This document shows positions 43,478 to 53,094 of a stretch of 64,000 nt of DNA, piece by piece. Within the stretch, counting starts at the first letter, position 1; the number at the start of each line of letters is the position of its first letter. Origin of the DNA: Myxococcales bacterium (GTDB lineage: Bacteria > Myxococcota_A > Polyangia > Polyangiales > Polyangiaceae); the NCBI GenBank assembly GCA_903642325.1, contig CAHJWM010000022.1, positions 1 to 64,000 on the forward strand. Direction: 5' to 3'. The translations under genes were made by a program, and so were the position numbers. The notes beneath the pieces were generated by a model, which was not told where the DNA came from, did not search any database, and worked only from the letters and a program-made list of their open reading frames with translations.

Positions 43478-45252
43478 AGCTCGGCATACGCGCCAAGCTT
43501 TTTCTGACCTCGCTCGGAATCATCCTCGTGTCTGTCGTCGTTGCTTACGGCTACTCGAGTGATCGTCTGGAACGTGAGCTGACTGATCGCGTTCGCGCGG
43601 AGCTCATCGTCCGCGCGAAGCTGGTCGCGCTTGGTGCCGAGTCTTCGTACGTGCTTTGGGAAGACAGCGCCCGCTGGCACGCGTTGGCGCGTGATTTGGG
43701 GCGGCGCGCGAACGCCGAGGTGACCTTGCTGCGCAAGGACGGCACCGTGCTCGGCGATTCGCGCGAACACGACGAGCCGGTGAGCTGGAGCGACCGCGCT
43801 GAGGTCCGCGGCGCGTTGGCGCTTTCCGGCGCCGTGCCTGGGTATGCCTCGGTCGTCGATGGCCATATGCTGGTCGTCGCGGTGCCGTTCGCGCGCGCAG
43901 ATGAAGTCGCAGGCGTCGCACGCGTGGCGTTGCCGCTGACGGAAATCGACGTTGCGCGCGCCGAGCTCAATCGGACCCTCACGCTCGCTACGGCCATCGC
44001 CCTGGCCGCTGCCATCATCGTGTCTATCTTGGCCGCCGAGCTTGCCTCGCGTACCGCGCGCTCGCTCACGGAGGTCGCAAGGCTCATGGCCGGCGGGGAC
44101 TTGTCGGCACGCGCCCGCCAAACGGGGGACGATGAATTCGGCGAGCTCGGTCGCGCGCTCGATCAACTGGCCAAGAATCTGTCGCGCACACTCGGTGATC
44201 TGAGTGAGGAGCGGGACCGCTTGGGCGGCATCCTCGCCAGCATGCAAGAGGGCGTTCTGCTGCTCGATCGCTCGGGCCACATTTTCGTGTTGAACCCATC
44301 GCTTCGCGAAATGCTGCTCGTCGGCCCCGACTCGGTTGGCAAGACGGTGCTCGGCGTGGTGCGTCACGCCGAGCTGAAGGAGCTTTTGGATCTGGGTCGC
44401 CGGTCCCTGGAGCCGGTGACGAGAGAGATCGATTTCGGCACGATTCAGCCGCGGCGTCTGCAGGTCCGGGCGGCCCAATTGCCCGGGGATCAAGGCGGGC
44501 TTTTGGCGGTGTTCGTGGACGTAACGGAAGTGCGCCGCCTCGAGTCCTTACGCCGCGAGTTCGTGGCCAACGTCTCCCACGAGCTCAGGACGCCGGTCAC
44601 GGCGGTGCGCTCTGCCGCCGAGACTTTGCAGAATGCCGCTTCCGACGATCCGACCGCGACCAAGGCCTTTCTCGGAATCATCGAGCGCAACGCGGAACGC
44701 CTCCACGACCTGGTCGAAGATCTTCTGGACTTGTCACGCATCGAGTCGCGCGGCCTGAAGCTTGCCATGGAACCGTTGTCGGTCGACGCCGTTTACGATC
44801 AAGTGCTCAGCTTGTTCGCCGAGCGCGCCGCAAAACGTGGCACCGCACTCCGAAACGATGCCGCCGAAGAGCTACAGCGAGTCATCGCCGACCGTCGGGC
44901 GCTCGAGCACGTGCTCACCAACCTGGTCGATAACGCCGTCAAATATTGTCCTTCGGGTACGACCATTCGTCTGCGTGCGGTCGCGCACGAGCAAGACGTC
45001 GAGCTGTCGGTCGAGGATAACGGTCCGGGTATCGAGCAGCGCCACTTGCCGCGCTTGTTCGAACGCTTTTACCGTGTCGATGCCGGCCGTTCGCGTGATG
45101 TTGGTGGCACCGGTCTCGGCCTGTCGATCGTAAAGCACTTGGTCGAAGCCATGGACGGCAGCGTGCGGGTCGAGAGCACGCCCGGGGTCGGCACCAAGTT
45201 CAGCGTGGTGCTCAAGCGCGGACTGCCACAAGAAAAGAGGGAAGTCGCCTAG
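43474..45252 (+). CDS. phoR: PhoR-like phosphate sensor histidine kinase
   Basis: A 592-residue kinase translated from a GTG inside the phoB stop. Transmembrane helix 1 is at about 8-24 and a periplasmic sensor of about 130 residues follows (including EDSARWHALARDLGRRANAE). Helix 2 is at about 167-189, then a HAMP linker (SLTEVARLMAGGDLSARARQ), a PAS domain (SMQEGVLLLDRSGHIFVLN), HisKA with His369 in VSHELRTPVTAV, and HATPase_c (NLVDNAVKYCP, ENGPGI-type DNGPGIEQRH, GTGLGLSIVKHL). The long periplasmic part differs from the short one in E. coli PhoR. It controls PhoB in response to phosphate, normally via Pst. Confidence 0.92.
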   Translation: MKLGIRAKLFLTSLGIILVSVVVAYGYSSDRLERELTDRVRAELIVRAKLVALGAESSYVLWEDSARWHALARDLGRRANAEVTLLRKDGTVLGDSREHDEPVSWSDRAEVRGALALSGAVPGYASVVDGHMLVVAVPFARADEVAGVARVALPLTEIDVARAELNRTLTLATAIALAAAIIVSILAAELASRTARSLTEVARLMAGGDLSARARQTGDDEFGELGRALDQLAKNLSRTLGDLSEERDRLGGILASMQEGVLLLDRSGHIFVLNPSLREMLLVGPDSVGKTVLGVVRHAELKELLDLGRRSLEPVTREIDFGTIQPRRLQVRAAQLPGDQGGLLAVFVDVTEVRRLESLRREFVANVSHELRTPVTAVRSAAETLQNAASDDPTATKAFLGIIERNAERLHDLVEDLLDLSRIESRGLKLAMEPLSVDAVYDQVLSLFAERAAKRGTALRNDAAEELQRVIADRRALEHVLTNLVDNAVKYCPSGTTIRLRAVAHEQDVELSVEDNGPGIEQRHLPRLFERFYRVDAGRSRDVGGTGLGLSIVKHLVEAMDGSVRVESTPGVGTKFSVVLKRGLPQEKREVA

Positions 45253-45317
45253 GGCTGGCCGCGGGCCCCGCCGCTGGGCCGCGAAATGCAAGCCTGAACG
45301 ACGGGCTCGGATTTACT

Positions 45318-45347
45318 GCGGAAGTCGCCAGACGACTGATCTTCCGC
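45318..45347 (+). other. stem-loop between phoR and pstS
   Basis: GCGGAAG (45318-45324) and CTTCCGC (45341-45347) are complementary, and TCG/CGA (45325-45327 with 45333-45335) extends the stem inwards around the loop CCAGA. It lies about 65 bp after the phoR stop and 128 bp before pstS. No T run follows, so it may be a weak or factor-dependent terminator for phoBR. Confidence 0.45.
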
Positions 45348-45474
45348 CCAGGCGAACGAAAATTATGGCCCCACTAAGCAACGATTTGGTGTCACTGCGC
45401 TTCGAGCCTGACGCACCGTCAGAGATCGCGTACCAAGCGCTCACTCATTCCCACACGTGACGGAAGGCTGATTC

Positions 45475-46557
45475 ATGATTTCGGATACACGCATCGCAAC
45501 GACGTTCTTCGCGCTCATCGGCTTGGCTGCGTTGGCGACTGGTTGCGGAAAAAAAGACGTGGCTCCCGCCGACATGGCTGCGGCGGCCTCCGCAGCTCCC
45601 GCGTCCGCAACGGGCACCGTGACGCTGCAGGGCTCTGGGGCGAGCTTCCCGGCACCACTTTACTCTCGTTGGTTTCGCGAGTTCGGGGACAAGAACAAGG
45701 ACATCCGCGTCAACTATCAGTCCACGGGCAGCGGGGCGGGCATCAAGGCATTCATCGAAGGTCAGACTGATTTTGGCGCGAGCGACGCCGCCATGACCGA
45801 TGACGAGATGAAGCAAGCCAAAGACAACGTCATTTTATTGCCGATGACCGCCGGCAACATCGTGCTCGCCTACAATCTCGAAGGCGTCACGGACCTCAAG
45901 CTCTCACGCGACACGTACGCCGGAATTTTTCTCGGCACGATCAAGAAGTGGAACGACCCGAAGATCGTGGCCAGCAATCCGGGGACAAAGCTACCGAAGC
46001 TCGATATCTCGGTCGTCCACCGCTCTGATGGCAGCGGGACGACGTTCGTATTCACGCAGCATCTCGCGGCAATTAGCGATAAGTGGAAGTCGGGCCCGGG
46101 GGTTGGCAAATCCGTGGAGTGGCCGGTGGGCGTGGGCGGCGCTAAGAACGATGGTGTGGCGGCGCAAATTCATCAGACCCCGGGAGCCGTCGGTTACATC
46201 GAGTATGCGTTCGCCGCGACAACCAAGCAGCCAATGGCTCTGCTCGAGAACAAGGCCGGCAAATTCGTGGCGGCGTCATTGAAGAGCTCCGCCACGGCTT
46301 TGGCTGCCGTCGAGTTGCCCGCTGACATGCGGGCATGGGTTACGGACCCTGGGGGCGACGAGTCCTATCCGATCGTCACCTACACCTGGATCCTTGCCCA
46401 CAAGAAGTACGACGACAAGGCCAAGTCGGCAGCGCTGAAAAGCGTGCTCAAGTGGAGTCTCACTGATGGTCAGAAGCTGTCGGAGAGCTTGTTCTACGTC
46501 CCGCTGCCGGAAACGGTTGCGAGCAATGTGCTGAAGGCCGTCGACAGCATCGAGTGA
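45475..46557 (+). CDS. pstS: phosphate-binding lipoprotein PstS (first pst operon)
   Basis: A 360-residue binding protein with a lipoprotein signal (lipobox ALATGC). The PstS signatures are in place: VTLQGSGASFPAPLYSRWF near the N-terminus, VNYQSTGSGAGIKAFIEGQ, DFGASDAAM, and the phosphate-ligand loop VVHRSDGSGTTFVFTQHL. A purine-rich GACGGAAGG precedes the ATG. It delivers phosphate to PstC/PstA. The repeat pattern upstream (about 45408-45451) is too weak to call a Pho box. Downstream genes are in the standard order pstC, pstA, pstB. Confidence 0.95.
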   Translation: MISDTRIATTFFALIGLAALATGCGKKDVAPADMAAAASAAPASATGTVTLQGSGASFPAPLYSRWFREFGDKNKDIRVNYQSTGSGAGIKAFIEGQTDFGASDAAMTDDEMKQAKDNVILLPMTAGNIVLAYNLEGVTDLKLSRDTYAGIFLGTIKKWNDPKIVASNPGTKLPKLDISVVHRSDGSGTTFVFTQHLAAISDKWKSGPGVGKSVEWPVGVGGAKNDGVAAQIHQTPGAVGYIEYAFAATTKQPMALLENKAGKFVAASLKSSATALAAVELPADMRAWVTDPGGDESYPIVTYTWILAHKKYDDKAKSAALKSVLKWSLTDGQKLSESLFYVPLPETVASNVLKAVDSIE

Positions 46558-46590
46558 GCCCCGTGCTCTCGCACCGCGCCTGGAGGCAAC

Positions 46591-47592
46591 ATGGCAGACA
46601 GCAAGATTTCAACGGCGAGCGCAACCCCGGATCTCTCCGAAGCGTTCAAGTCGTCTGTCGCGCGGCCTCCAAGCGCTTGGCAAAAGGGCTTCGACCGTGT
46701 CTTCAAGAATGTCGCCTATGCGTTCGGGATCGGGGTTGCGCTGCTCCTCGCGGGCGTCGTGTTCGAAGTGCTTCGAAATGCCCGGACGGCCATCGCGAGT
46801 TACGGGTTCGCTTTCCTCACGACCTCCGTTTGGGACCCGAACCGCGCACAGTTCGGCATTTTGGCCGAGATCGTGGGCACGCTCTATACTTCCGTATTGG
46901 CGCTCGCGCTCGGGGGCTTCTTCGGCGTCACGGTTGCCCTAGTGCTGAGTCAAGGCTTCGTGCCGCGCCGTGTCGAGCTCGTGATGAAAAACGTCGTCGA
47001 GCTTTTAGCGGCGATTCCCAGCGTCGTTTACGGCTTGTGGGGCATCTTCGTGCTCATCCCTGCGGTGCGCGCGCCGTCAGGCTGGCTGAATGAACACTTC
47101 GGCTCGATACCGTTTTTCTCCACGCGCTTGAGCGGCCCCGGCATTTTTCCGGCGGCACTGGTGCTCGCAATCATGATTTTGCCGACTATCACCGCTATCT
47201 CGCGCGAAGCGATGGCGGCGGTGCCCAAGCGTCTAGCGGCGGCGGCGTATGGCCTCGGCGCAACGCGTTGGGAAGTGATCTTCCGAGTCACCTTGCCGAC
47301 GGCTATTGGCGGCATCTTCGGCGCGCTCGTGCTCGGCTTCGGGCGCGCCCTCGGCGAGACGATGGCGCTCGCCATGTTGGTCGGTAACGCCAACGTGTTC
47401 GGCTGGTCACTGTTCTCACCGGGCAATACTCTGGCCGCTCTTTTGGCCAACCACTTTCCTGAAGCAGGTAAGGTCGAGGTCGCGGCGCTCATGTACGCAG
47501 CGTTCGTGTTGATGCTAATCACTCTCGCCGTCAACGCGCTCGGTTCGTTCATCATGCTGCGCACGACGCGCGAGCTGAAGGGTCTCGGCTGA
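46591..47592 (+). CDS. pstC: phosphate ABC transporter permease PstC (first operon)
   Basis: A 333-residue permease with six predicted helices. The coupling-loop motif EAMAAVPKRLAAAAYGLGAT followed by RWEVIFRVTLPTAIGG and the FGRALGETMALAMLVGN segment are typical of PstC. The N-terminal cytoplasmic part (about 50 residues) is longer than usual. The start ATG at 46591 follows GGAGGCAAC. It forms the membrane channel with PstA. Its stop overlaps the pstA start. Confidence 0.94.
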   Translation: MADSKISTASATPDLSEAFKSSVARPPSAWQKGFDRVFKNVAYAFGIGVALLLAGVVFEVLRNARTAIASYGFAFLTTSVWDPNRAQFGILAEIVGTLYTSVLALALGGFFGVTVALVLSQGFVPRRVELVMKNVVELLAAIPSVVYGLWGIFVLIPAVRAPSGWLNEHFGSIPFFSTRLSGPGIFPAALVLAIMILPTITAISREAMAAVPKRLAAAAYGLGATRWEVIFRVTLPTAIGGIFGALVLGFGRALGETMALAMLVGNANVFGWSLFSPGNTLAALLANHFPEAGKVEVAALMYAAFVLMLITLAVNALGSFIMLRTTRELKGLG

Positions 47593-48497
47593 TGGCTAAC
47601 GCCGCGCTCACGCAAGCTCCAGCCGCAACTGGCCCTCGTACATCGCTCCGACGCACGATTGGCAACCGGCGGACGCTCGGCAACTCCGCGCTCACCGTGC
47701 TGGCCGTTTCGCTGACCCTGTTGGCTATGTTCCCGCTGTTCTCCGTGCTGTACATGCTGATCGTGAGGGGCGGCGCGTTGCTCAGTCCCAGCTTGTTCAC
47801 CGAGCTCACGCCCGGGGCCGGCATGGAGGGAGGCGGCATCGGGAACGCCGTAGTCGGCACGTTGGTCGTGGTCGCCATCTCGACCTGTTTGGCTCTACCC
47901 CTCGGCTTCTTGGGCGCGGTGTATCTGGCTGAGTATGGCGGAGACCGTAAGCTTGCGACTTTGGTTCGCTTCGCCGCCAAGGTGCTCACGGGTCTGCCCT
48001 CGATTCTGGCGGGCGTGTTCGCTTACGCGACGGTCGTCGTGACCACGGGCTCGTTCAGCGCCCTCGCGGGCGGCTGTGCCATGGCCATCTTGATGATCCC
48101 TACCGTGATGCTGACCAGCGAATCGGCGCTGCTTGCGGTGCCCTCGAAGATGAAGATGGCGGCGTTCGGGATGGGCGCCACGCGCGCCCAAACGGTGCTG
48201 AGGATCGTGATCCCGACGGCGATACCCGGCATCCTCACTGGCGTCATGCTGGCACTTGCCCGCGCCATGGGCGAGACCGCGCCGCTGCTGTTCACCGCGC
48301 TCTTTAGCGACTATTGGTTCGAGGGTAAGCTCACTCAGCCGATCGCTTCGCTGTCCGTGCTAATCTACAACTTCGCGGGCAGTCCCTTCGAGCACCAAGT
48401 CTCGCTGGCTTGGGCCGCGTCGCTCGTGCTCGTCAGCATCGTGCTCATCTTGAACGTTACGGCGCAATTCGCCACCCGGCGGCCCGAGGAACAGTGA
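47592..48497 (+). CDS. pstA: phosphate ABC transporter permease PstA (first operon)
   Basis: A 301-residue permease. The coupling region [20 protein letters not shown] then [17 protein letters not shown], and the [20 protein letters not shown] periplasmic loop, are PstA-like. Its ATG overlaps the pstC stop (TGATG). It pairs with PstC to carry phosphate using PstB ATPase energy. The pstB gene begins 38 bp downstream. Confidence 0.94.
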   Translation: MANAALTQAPAATGPRTSLRRTIGNRRTLGNSALTVLAVSLTLLAMFPLFSVLYMLIVRGGALLSPSLFTELTPGAGMEGGGIGNAVVGTLVVVAISTCLALPLGFLGAVYLAEYGGDRKLATLVRFAAKVLTGLPSILAGVFAYATVVVTTGSFSALAGGCAMAILMIPTVMLTSESALLAVPSKMKMAAFGMGATRAQTVLRIVIPTAIPGILTGVMLALARAMGETAPLLFTALFSDYWFEGKLTQPIASLSVLIYNFAGSPFEHQVSLAWAASLVLVSIVLILNVTAQFATRRPEEQ

Positions 48498-48534
48498 CCC
48501 AGTTGGAAGCTTGCGCGAAAGTCGAGATAAGGCC

Positions 48535-49401
48535 ATGAACAGTCAGGAATTGTCCGCTCCCATGACGTCCGAGATGCCCGATTCCGGTCGCGACAGCGCT
48601 GCACAGATCGCCGCCGCCGTAGGCGACGCGCCAGTGGTGATGGACTGTCGTATCAAGACCTTGCACTACGGTGATTTCTTGGCCGTCCGCGACACCGACA
48701 TTCCGATTGTCTCCAACGAGATCACCGCATTCATCGGCCCTTCGGGCTGCGGCAAGAGCACCGTGTTGCGCAGCCTGAATCGTATGAACGACTTCGTGAA
48801 TGGCTTTCGCTTCGAAGGCTCGGTGCACTATCGCGGTCAAGATATCTACGCACCGGAGATCGATCCGGTGGCCGTGCGTCGCTCGATCGGGATGGTCTTT
48901 CAACAACCGAACCCGTTCGCCATGAGCATTTACAAAAATGTAGCTTTCGGCCTGAAATTGAACAATTTCAAGGGTAACTTCGACGAGCGCGTGGAGGCCG
49001 CGTTACGCGGCGCAGCGCTATGGGACGAGGTGAAGGACAAGCTGAGCTCGAGCGGCTTGTCGCTTTCCGGCGGGCAGCAGCAGCGCCTCTGCATAGCGCG
49101 CGCCATTGCCGTCGAGCCGGAGTTGCTGTTGATGGATGAACCGTGCTCTGCATTGGATCCGATCGCGACGCGCCGCGTAGAGGACTTGATGCTCGAGCTA
49201 AAAGAAAAATACACGATCGCGATCGTCACGCACAACCTGCAGCAAGCGCAACGCGTGGCGGATCGGACCGCCTTCCTGTTCGTCGACACGAGCGCAGGTG
49301 GCCGCACCGGATATCTGATCGAATACCGCCCCTCGGCCGAGCTCTTCGAGGACCCTCGCGAAGAACGCACGAAAGCCTATATTCGCGGCGAGTTTAGCTG
49401 A
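48535..49401 (+). CDS. pstB: phosphate ABC transporter ATPase PstB (first operon)
   Basis: Starting at the ATG at 48535, 288 residues; a TTG at 48511 is possible but lacks support. It has Walker [12 protein letters not shown], the PstB marker [13 protein letters not shown], the Q-loop in MVFQQPNPF, signature [16 protein letters not shown], Walker [14 protein letters not shown], and the switch His in [10 protein letters not shown]. An extra N-terminal 35 residues (SELSA-type polar) precede the core. The C-terminus is standard. No phoU follows: the next 510 bp are non-coding and the next gene is an unrelated outer-membrane protein. Confidence 0.95.
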   Translation: MNSQELSAPMTSEMPDSGRDSAAQIAAAVGDAPVVMDCRIKTLHYGDFLAVRDTDIPIVSNEITAFIGPSGCGKSTVLRSLNRMNDFVNGFRFEGSVHYRGQDIYAPEIDPVAVRRSIGMVFQQPNPFAMSIYKNVAFGLKLNNFKGNFDERVEAALRGAALWDEVKDKLSSSGLSLSGGQQQRLCIARAIAVEPELLLMDEPCSALDPIATRRVEDLMLELKEKYTIAIVTHNLQQAQRVADRTAFLFVDTSAGGRTGYLIEYRPSAELFEDPREERTKAYIRGEFS

Positions 49402-49913
49402 GACAGATTTGCAGTCAGCGGTCCTGGTTCCACGCTCGAGCTAAGTACCGACGCCATGATGCCCGCCGCGGGCCAATCATGATGAAATATAATCCTCATG
49501 CGTATGCCGGTGACATCACTCGCGTGGGTAATGTTGCAATTGTCCGACACTGAGGCCATTCGACGCGTTTGCCGTCGGGCCGATAGCAATGCCGTGAGCT
49601 GCGGGAGCCGAGCGCATCCTCGGCCCGAAGTGGCGCCGGCGGCGCGTTAGTTCTTGCAGAATGCTGCTTTTTCCCCGGGGCACGCCGACCGCCGTTCGGC
49701 CCTCACGGATGTCCGACGCCCCGCCCGCGTGGGCCGGCATCCGCGCCCTCTAGCTGTCGACGTCTAACGCAACTTACGAGCGTCACGCATTCGGCGAGCA
49801 AGACGAGCAAGCGCAGCGGTCGTTCGCGACGCGCTCAGTCTGTGCCGCCGCGCGCAACTCACTCGCGGCGGCGCGACGGGCCATGACACACCTGTGATGG
49901 TATAGAGAGCGTC
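49402..49913. other. non-coding stretch after pstB with one strong stem-loop
   Basis: No gene or tRNA is seen. The clearest element is GCCGCCGCG (49844-49852) paired with CGCGGCGGC (49864-49872), a perfect 9-bp stem with an 11-base loop. It lies 40 bp before the next gene's start, where it could shape the mRNA leader or the promoter of that gene. Elsewhere there are only short GC-rich palindromes. Confidence 0.5.
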
Positions 49914-50990
49914 GTGCAACGGATCAACACGGCCGCAGCAGCACTATCGATGTTGCTGCTGTTTTCGAGCCTGCTATTGCCCCCGCGTCTCTCCCGAGCG
50001 CAAGCGGCAAGCGCTGCGCCACCCGCCGCGGCTTTTCCCAACGTCGATGCGTCCGCGGCGCCCTCGGCCGCGCCGCCAGCGGCGTCTGTGTCACCCGCTT
50101 CGTCGAGCGACGCCCCGGTGCCTCCGGCCCCTGAGCGCGACGCATCCGCGGTTGTAGTAGCTCCGTCGACGCCGCCTGTCATGCCACCACCGGCGAGCGC
50201 CCCGCCGGCAAGCACGGGCCGCGCAAGCTTTGTTCCGCTTCCGGAGCCGCCGCCCACGCAATCTCCGATGCAGCCCTTGCCCGCCGCCGCGGCCAAAGCC
50301 GCCGCGCCTGGAATGGCATCGGCACAGGCTCCCGCCGTGATACCCCCCGCGCCGCCCAGCTCCCCGTTGCCCGAATCGAAGCCAAAGGACGACTCCGAGG
50401 GCATCTTCGGGCCCTTCCGAATCGGCTTTCTGGTCGGGAGCGGGCTTCCCAACCTACTGAGCTTAGGCGGGACCATCAAGGTGACTCGCTATCTAGGTGC
50501 GGGCTTCAATCTGGGATTCATCCCGACCGTGAAGCTGTCCTTGTATGGCGACGCCACGATTTCCTATCGCGAATACGATCTCTACGGGCGCTTGTATCCC
50601 TTTGGGGGAGCGTTTTTCCTGGGGGCGGGTGTCGGTTACGCAAGGGTCCAGGGAACACTCACCAACCAGTTCGACTTAACCCCTCAGCAAAGCGCCCTGA
50701 GCGGCCTCACTTCGCCCGTTCGAATCGACAGCCAGGGCTCGGTACGCACCCTCGTGCTCACACCACGGCTCGGGCTTTTGAAGACTTTCTCCTCGGGCTT
50801 TTCGATCGGCATCGACTTAGGTGCTCAAATTCCGATCGCACCAAGCACCGTGGACTACGCGACACGCGTGCCGCCCGGCGTGCCCGCGGCGCTGCTCACG
50901 CCGAACAACGAGAAGGTGCGGTCCACACTGAACACGGTCGGGCGCACTACGTTGCCCACCTTCGACTTCAAGATTGGCTGGCTGCTTTGA
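49914..50990 (+). CDS. outer-membrane beta-barrel protein with Ala/Pro-rich linker
   Basis: A 358-residue protein starting at a GTG at 49914. A signal peptide ends near PPRLSRAQAA. About 120 residues of Ala/Pro/Ser follow, then a beta domain from GPFRIGFLVGSGLPNLLSLG to the aromatic end FDFKIGWLL. Strands such as YLGAGFNLGFIPTVKLSLYG and GGAFFLGAGVGYARVQGTLT fit an 8- to 10-stranded barrel. No family is recognised. It comes after pstB but is separated by 512 bp, so Pho control is possible but unproved. Confidence 0.72.
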   Translation: MQRINTAAAALSMLLLFSSLLLPPRLSRAQAASAAPPAAAFPNVDASAAPSAAPPAASVSPASSSDAPVPPAPERDASAVVVAPSTPPVMPPPASAPPASTGRASFVPLPEPPPTQSPMQPLPAAAAKAAAPGMASAQAPAVIPPAPPSSPLPESKPKDDSEGIFGPFRIGFLVGSGLPNLLSLGGTIKVTRYLGAGFNLGFIPTVKLSLYGDATISYREYDLYGRLYPFGGAFFLGAGVGYARVQGTLTNQFDLTPQQSALSGLTSPVRIDSQGSVRTLVLTPRLGLLKTFSSGFSIGIDLGAQIPIAPSTVDYATRVPPGVPAALLTPNNEKVRSTLNTVGRTTLPTFDFKIGWLL

Positions 50991-51024
50991 GCGAGCGGCC
51001 TCGGAGTGCGGTCAATGCGTGAGC

Positions 51025-53076
51025 TCAATCTATCACTAGCTCCTCGATCAAAAATTCGTGCTTCAAATTCACTAGGCGTCCGATATCTTGCGAAAATAGC
51101 TCGGGCCTTTTGGCGTAAATCAAATGGCGGCTGCGTTGAACGAGATCCACGAGCACGCTAGTGAGCTCTTCTCGGCGCACGCGCCCTTCACTCAGCTCCT
51201 CGACATTACCGAACGGCCAGGCCTCGGTCAGGCCAGCACGTAGCCGCGCCTCGCTTTCGATCAACGCCTCCCAAGGCACGTTGCGGCCACGATTGGCGAC
51301 GGGCGCGCTAAACAGCAGCAAAATCACCGACACGGCCAGGAACATGAAGTCGGTGACCTTGTCCTTCGGCGAGTGGACCTGCGCATAGGAATCCAAGTCG
51401 ATCCCTTTGAGTTGCCCACGGCGGCTCATCATCAGATTGCCGTTCTTCAAGTCGTTGATAGCGTAGCCCACGCCGTGTACGCCCTCCATCCAGAGCAGCA
51501 CGCTCGTCAGGAGATCTAGAACCATCGCGGGCGACAGCGCATGTGTAAACGGCAGAGCCATGCGCTGCCGACGCCATAGCTCGCTGCCACGGGTGCTCAC
51601 CGCGCGCGTATATTCTGCTTTGGCCTCTACCTCGCTGGCACGCGCGCCTGGCGGCCGGCTGACACTCGCGTGTTCGGTGCCCGTCACCCCTACCAGATTG
51701 TCCAATGTATCGCCGTTGATCAGCTGCAGGACGTGATACGTGAAACGCTGACCTTTCAGCTTGCCCGTGTCGTACAAGCGCATCAGGTGCGGCACCCGCG
51801 CCAGCGCCCGCCCGACGCTCATGGCGGCTTCGGCCTCCAAAATTGCGTTTTTCTTCTTGCCGATGATGCGGTCGACCTTGAGCGCAACGCGACCTGGGTA
51901 GTTTGGGCTGTTATCGTTCAGCGCTTCGTACACCCGACCGAATTCGCCCATTCCCAGCTGCCGCAGCAGCGTAAACCCCAAATCCCGAAATGGGTCGGAG
52001 ACCGTCTTCCAAGCCTCGAGATCCTCGAAGTCGACGATCCCGTTCTCACCAATGGCGGGGGCGGTTGTACGCACCTTGCGTCCGATGCGTTCGAAGTCCA
52101 TCGCTTTCATGGCGGGGGCCACGTCGGGCATGGCGCCAGCCAGACTCAAACGTAAGTAGACCGTGTCTAGGTACTCGCACGCCGCGACACGCACCTCTCC
52201 TGCGTCGCCGCCATAGCCGTGCCCGCGCAGCAAAAACCCGAGCTTGTTCAGCATCCGAAAATACGGATGACGGTCCATCAGCTCGCGGCGTGGAATCGCG
52301 CTCGAGGCGCTGACCATGTCTTCGTACATCACGCCCGCCGCGCTCGGTTGCAAGAGGCCAGACTTACGGCCCTCGTACAGAACGTTGACCGAGACGAAGG
52401 TGATGCGCGAAAATACGTCGATTTTCTCCAGAAATCGGTCGCGCGGGGATGCCGGATACGCGAGCTGCGACGCCAAACGCGAAATCAACGGCCAGCACAG
52501 CCCGGCCGCCTGCTCGGGTGTACGCGGCTCGCCGACCAAGGCTTCGCGCACATAGCGGGCGAGCCGGGAATGCAGGACGATGCGCGTCTCGCCGCGCCAG
52601 TTCATTCCGTCGCGTGGCACTTCGCGCGTGCCGTCGCTCGGCACGTCGGGACTCAAGTGCACGGTGATGGATCGCTCACCACGCTTAGCGTTGATGAACA
52701 TCAAGTCGTCGAAGACGTTGAGCGCCTTCGGCTTATCCTCCAGACGCTTGCGCACTCGCTTCAATCCGAGCGCGAGGAGGTCGGACAGCCAGCGCGACTC
52801 TTCATTGACCGGCACGAAAGCCGCCACTCGTAGGTCGGCGTGCAGATGCACTCGCACGGAAAGGTCCGCTTCGAACCGGGCGGAGGCCGGCAAGCTCAGA
52901 TAGTGCAGCCACTCTTTGGCTTCGCCGCTGAAAACGGTCGTAGAAAGCTCGGTCCGCAACCCGGGCTCCACGAGCGCCTCCGATGGGTGCCCGACTACAT
53001 GCGGGTTCGGCGGCCGCCAATTCCAAGAATCGAGCGCGGCCTGCAGTGCTTGATGGACGACCTCTTGCTTCTTCAT
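51025..53076 (-). CDS. protein-kinase-like protein with novel N-terminal half
   Basis: A 683-residue protein. Residues 1-365 form a domain I do not recognise (starting KKQEVVHQALQAALDSWNW), without membrane helices. Residues 366-660 look like a diverged eukaryotic-type kinase fold: the Gly loop LGMGEFGRVYEA (374-385), Lys400 in VALKVDRI, and the catalytic Asp in AINDLKNGNLMM (542-547), where His-Arg-Asp is replaced by Ile-Asn-Asp. The metal-binding motif is altered to GIDLDSY (559-563). It may be active with unusual specificity or be a pseudokinase. It lies downstream of a CheB/CheR/hybrid-kinase operon on the same strand, 18 bp after the response-regulator kinase. Confidence 0.7.
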   Translation of the reverse strand: MKKQEVVHQALQAALDSWNWRPPNPHVVGHPSEALVEPGLRTELSTTVFSGEAKEWLHYLSLPASARFEADLSVRVHLHADLRVAAFVPVNEESRWLSDLLALGLKRVRKRLEDKPKALNVFDDLMFINAKRGERSITVHLSPDVPSDGTREVPRDGMNWRGETRIVLHSRLARYVREALVGEPRTPEQAAGLCWPLISRLASQLAYPASPRDRFLEKIDVFSRITFVSVNVLYEGRKSGLLQPSAAGVMYEDMVSASSAIPRRELMDRHPYFRMLNKLGFLLRGHGYGGDAGEVRVAACEYLDTVYLRLSLAGAMPDVAPAMKAMDFERIGRKVRTTAPAIGENGIVDFEDLEAWKTVSDPFRDLGFTLLRQLGMGEFGRVYEALNDNSPNYPGRVALKVDRIIGKKKNAILEAEAAMSVGRALARVPHLMRLYDTGKLKGQRFTYHVLQLINGDTLDNLVGVTGTEHASVSRPPGARASEVEAKAEYTRAVSTRGSELWRRQRMALPFTHALSPAMVLDLLTSVLLWMEGVHGVGYAINDLKNGNLMMSRRGQLKGIDLDSYAQVHSPKDKVTDFMFLAVSVILLLFSAPVANRGRNVPWEALIESEARLRAGLTEAWPFGNVEELSEGRVRREELTSVLVDLVQRSRHLIYAKRPELFSQDIGRLVNLKHEFLIEELVID

Positions 53077-53094
53077 CGGCTCTTTGCCGTGAGC

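Noticed and set aside
45408-45470. Weak Pho box before the first pstS
   Set aside because: Units spaced by 11 bp are GTCAG, CGTAC, CTCAC and CCACA; only one or two fit the GTCAY core, so I do not call it.
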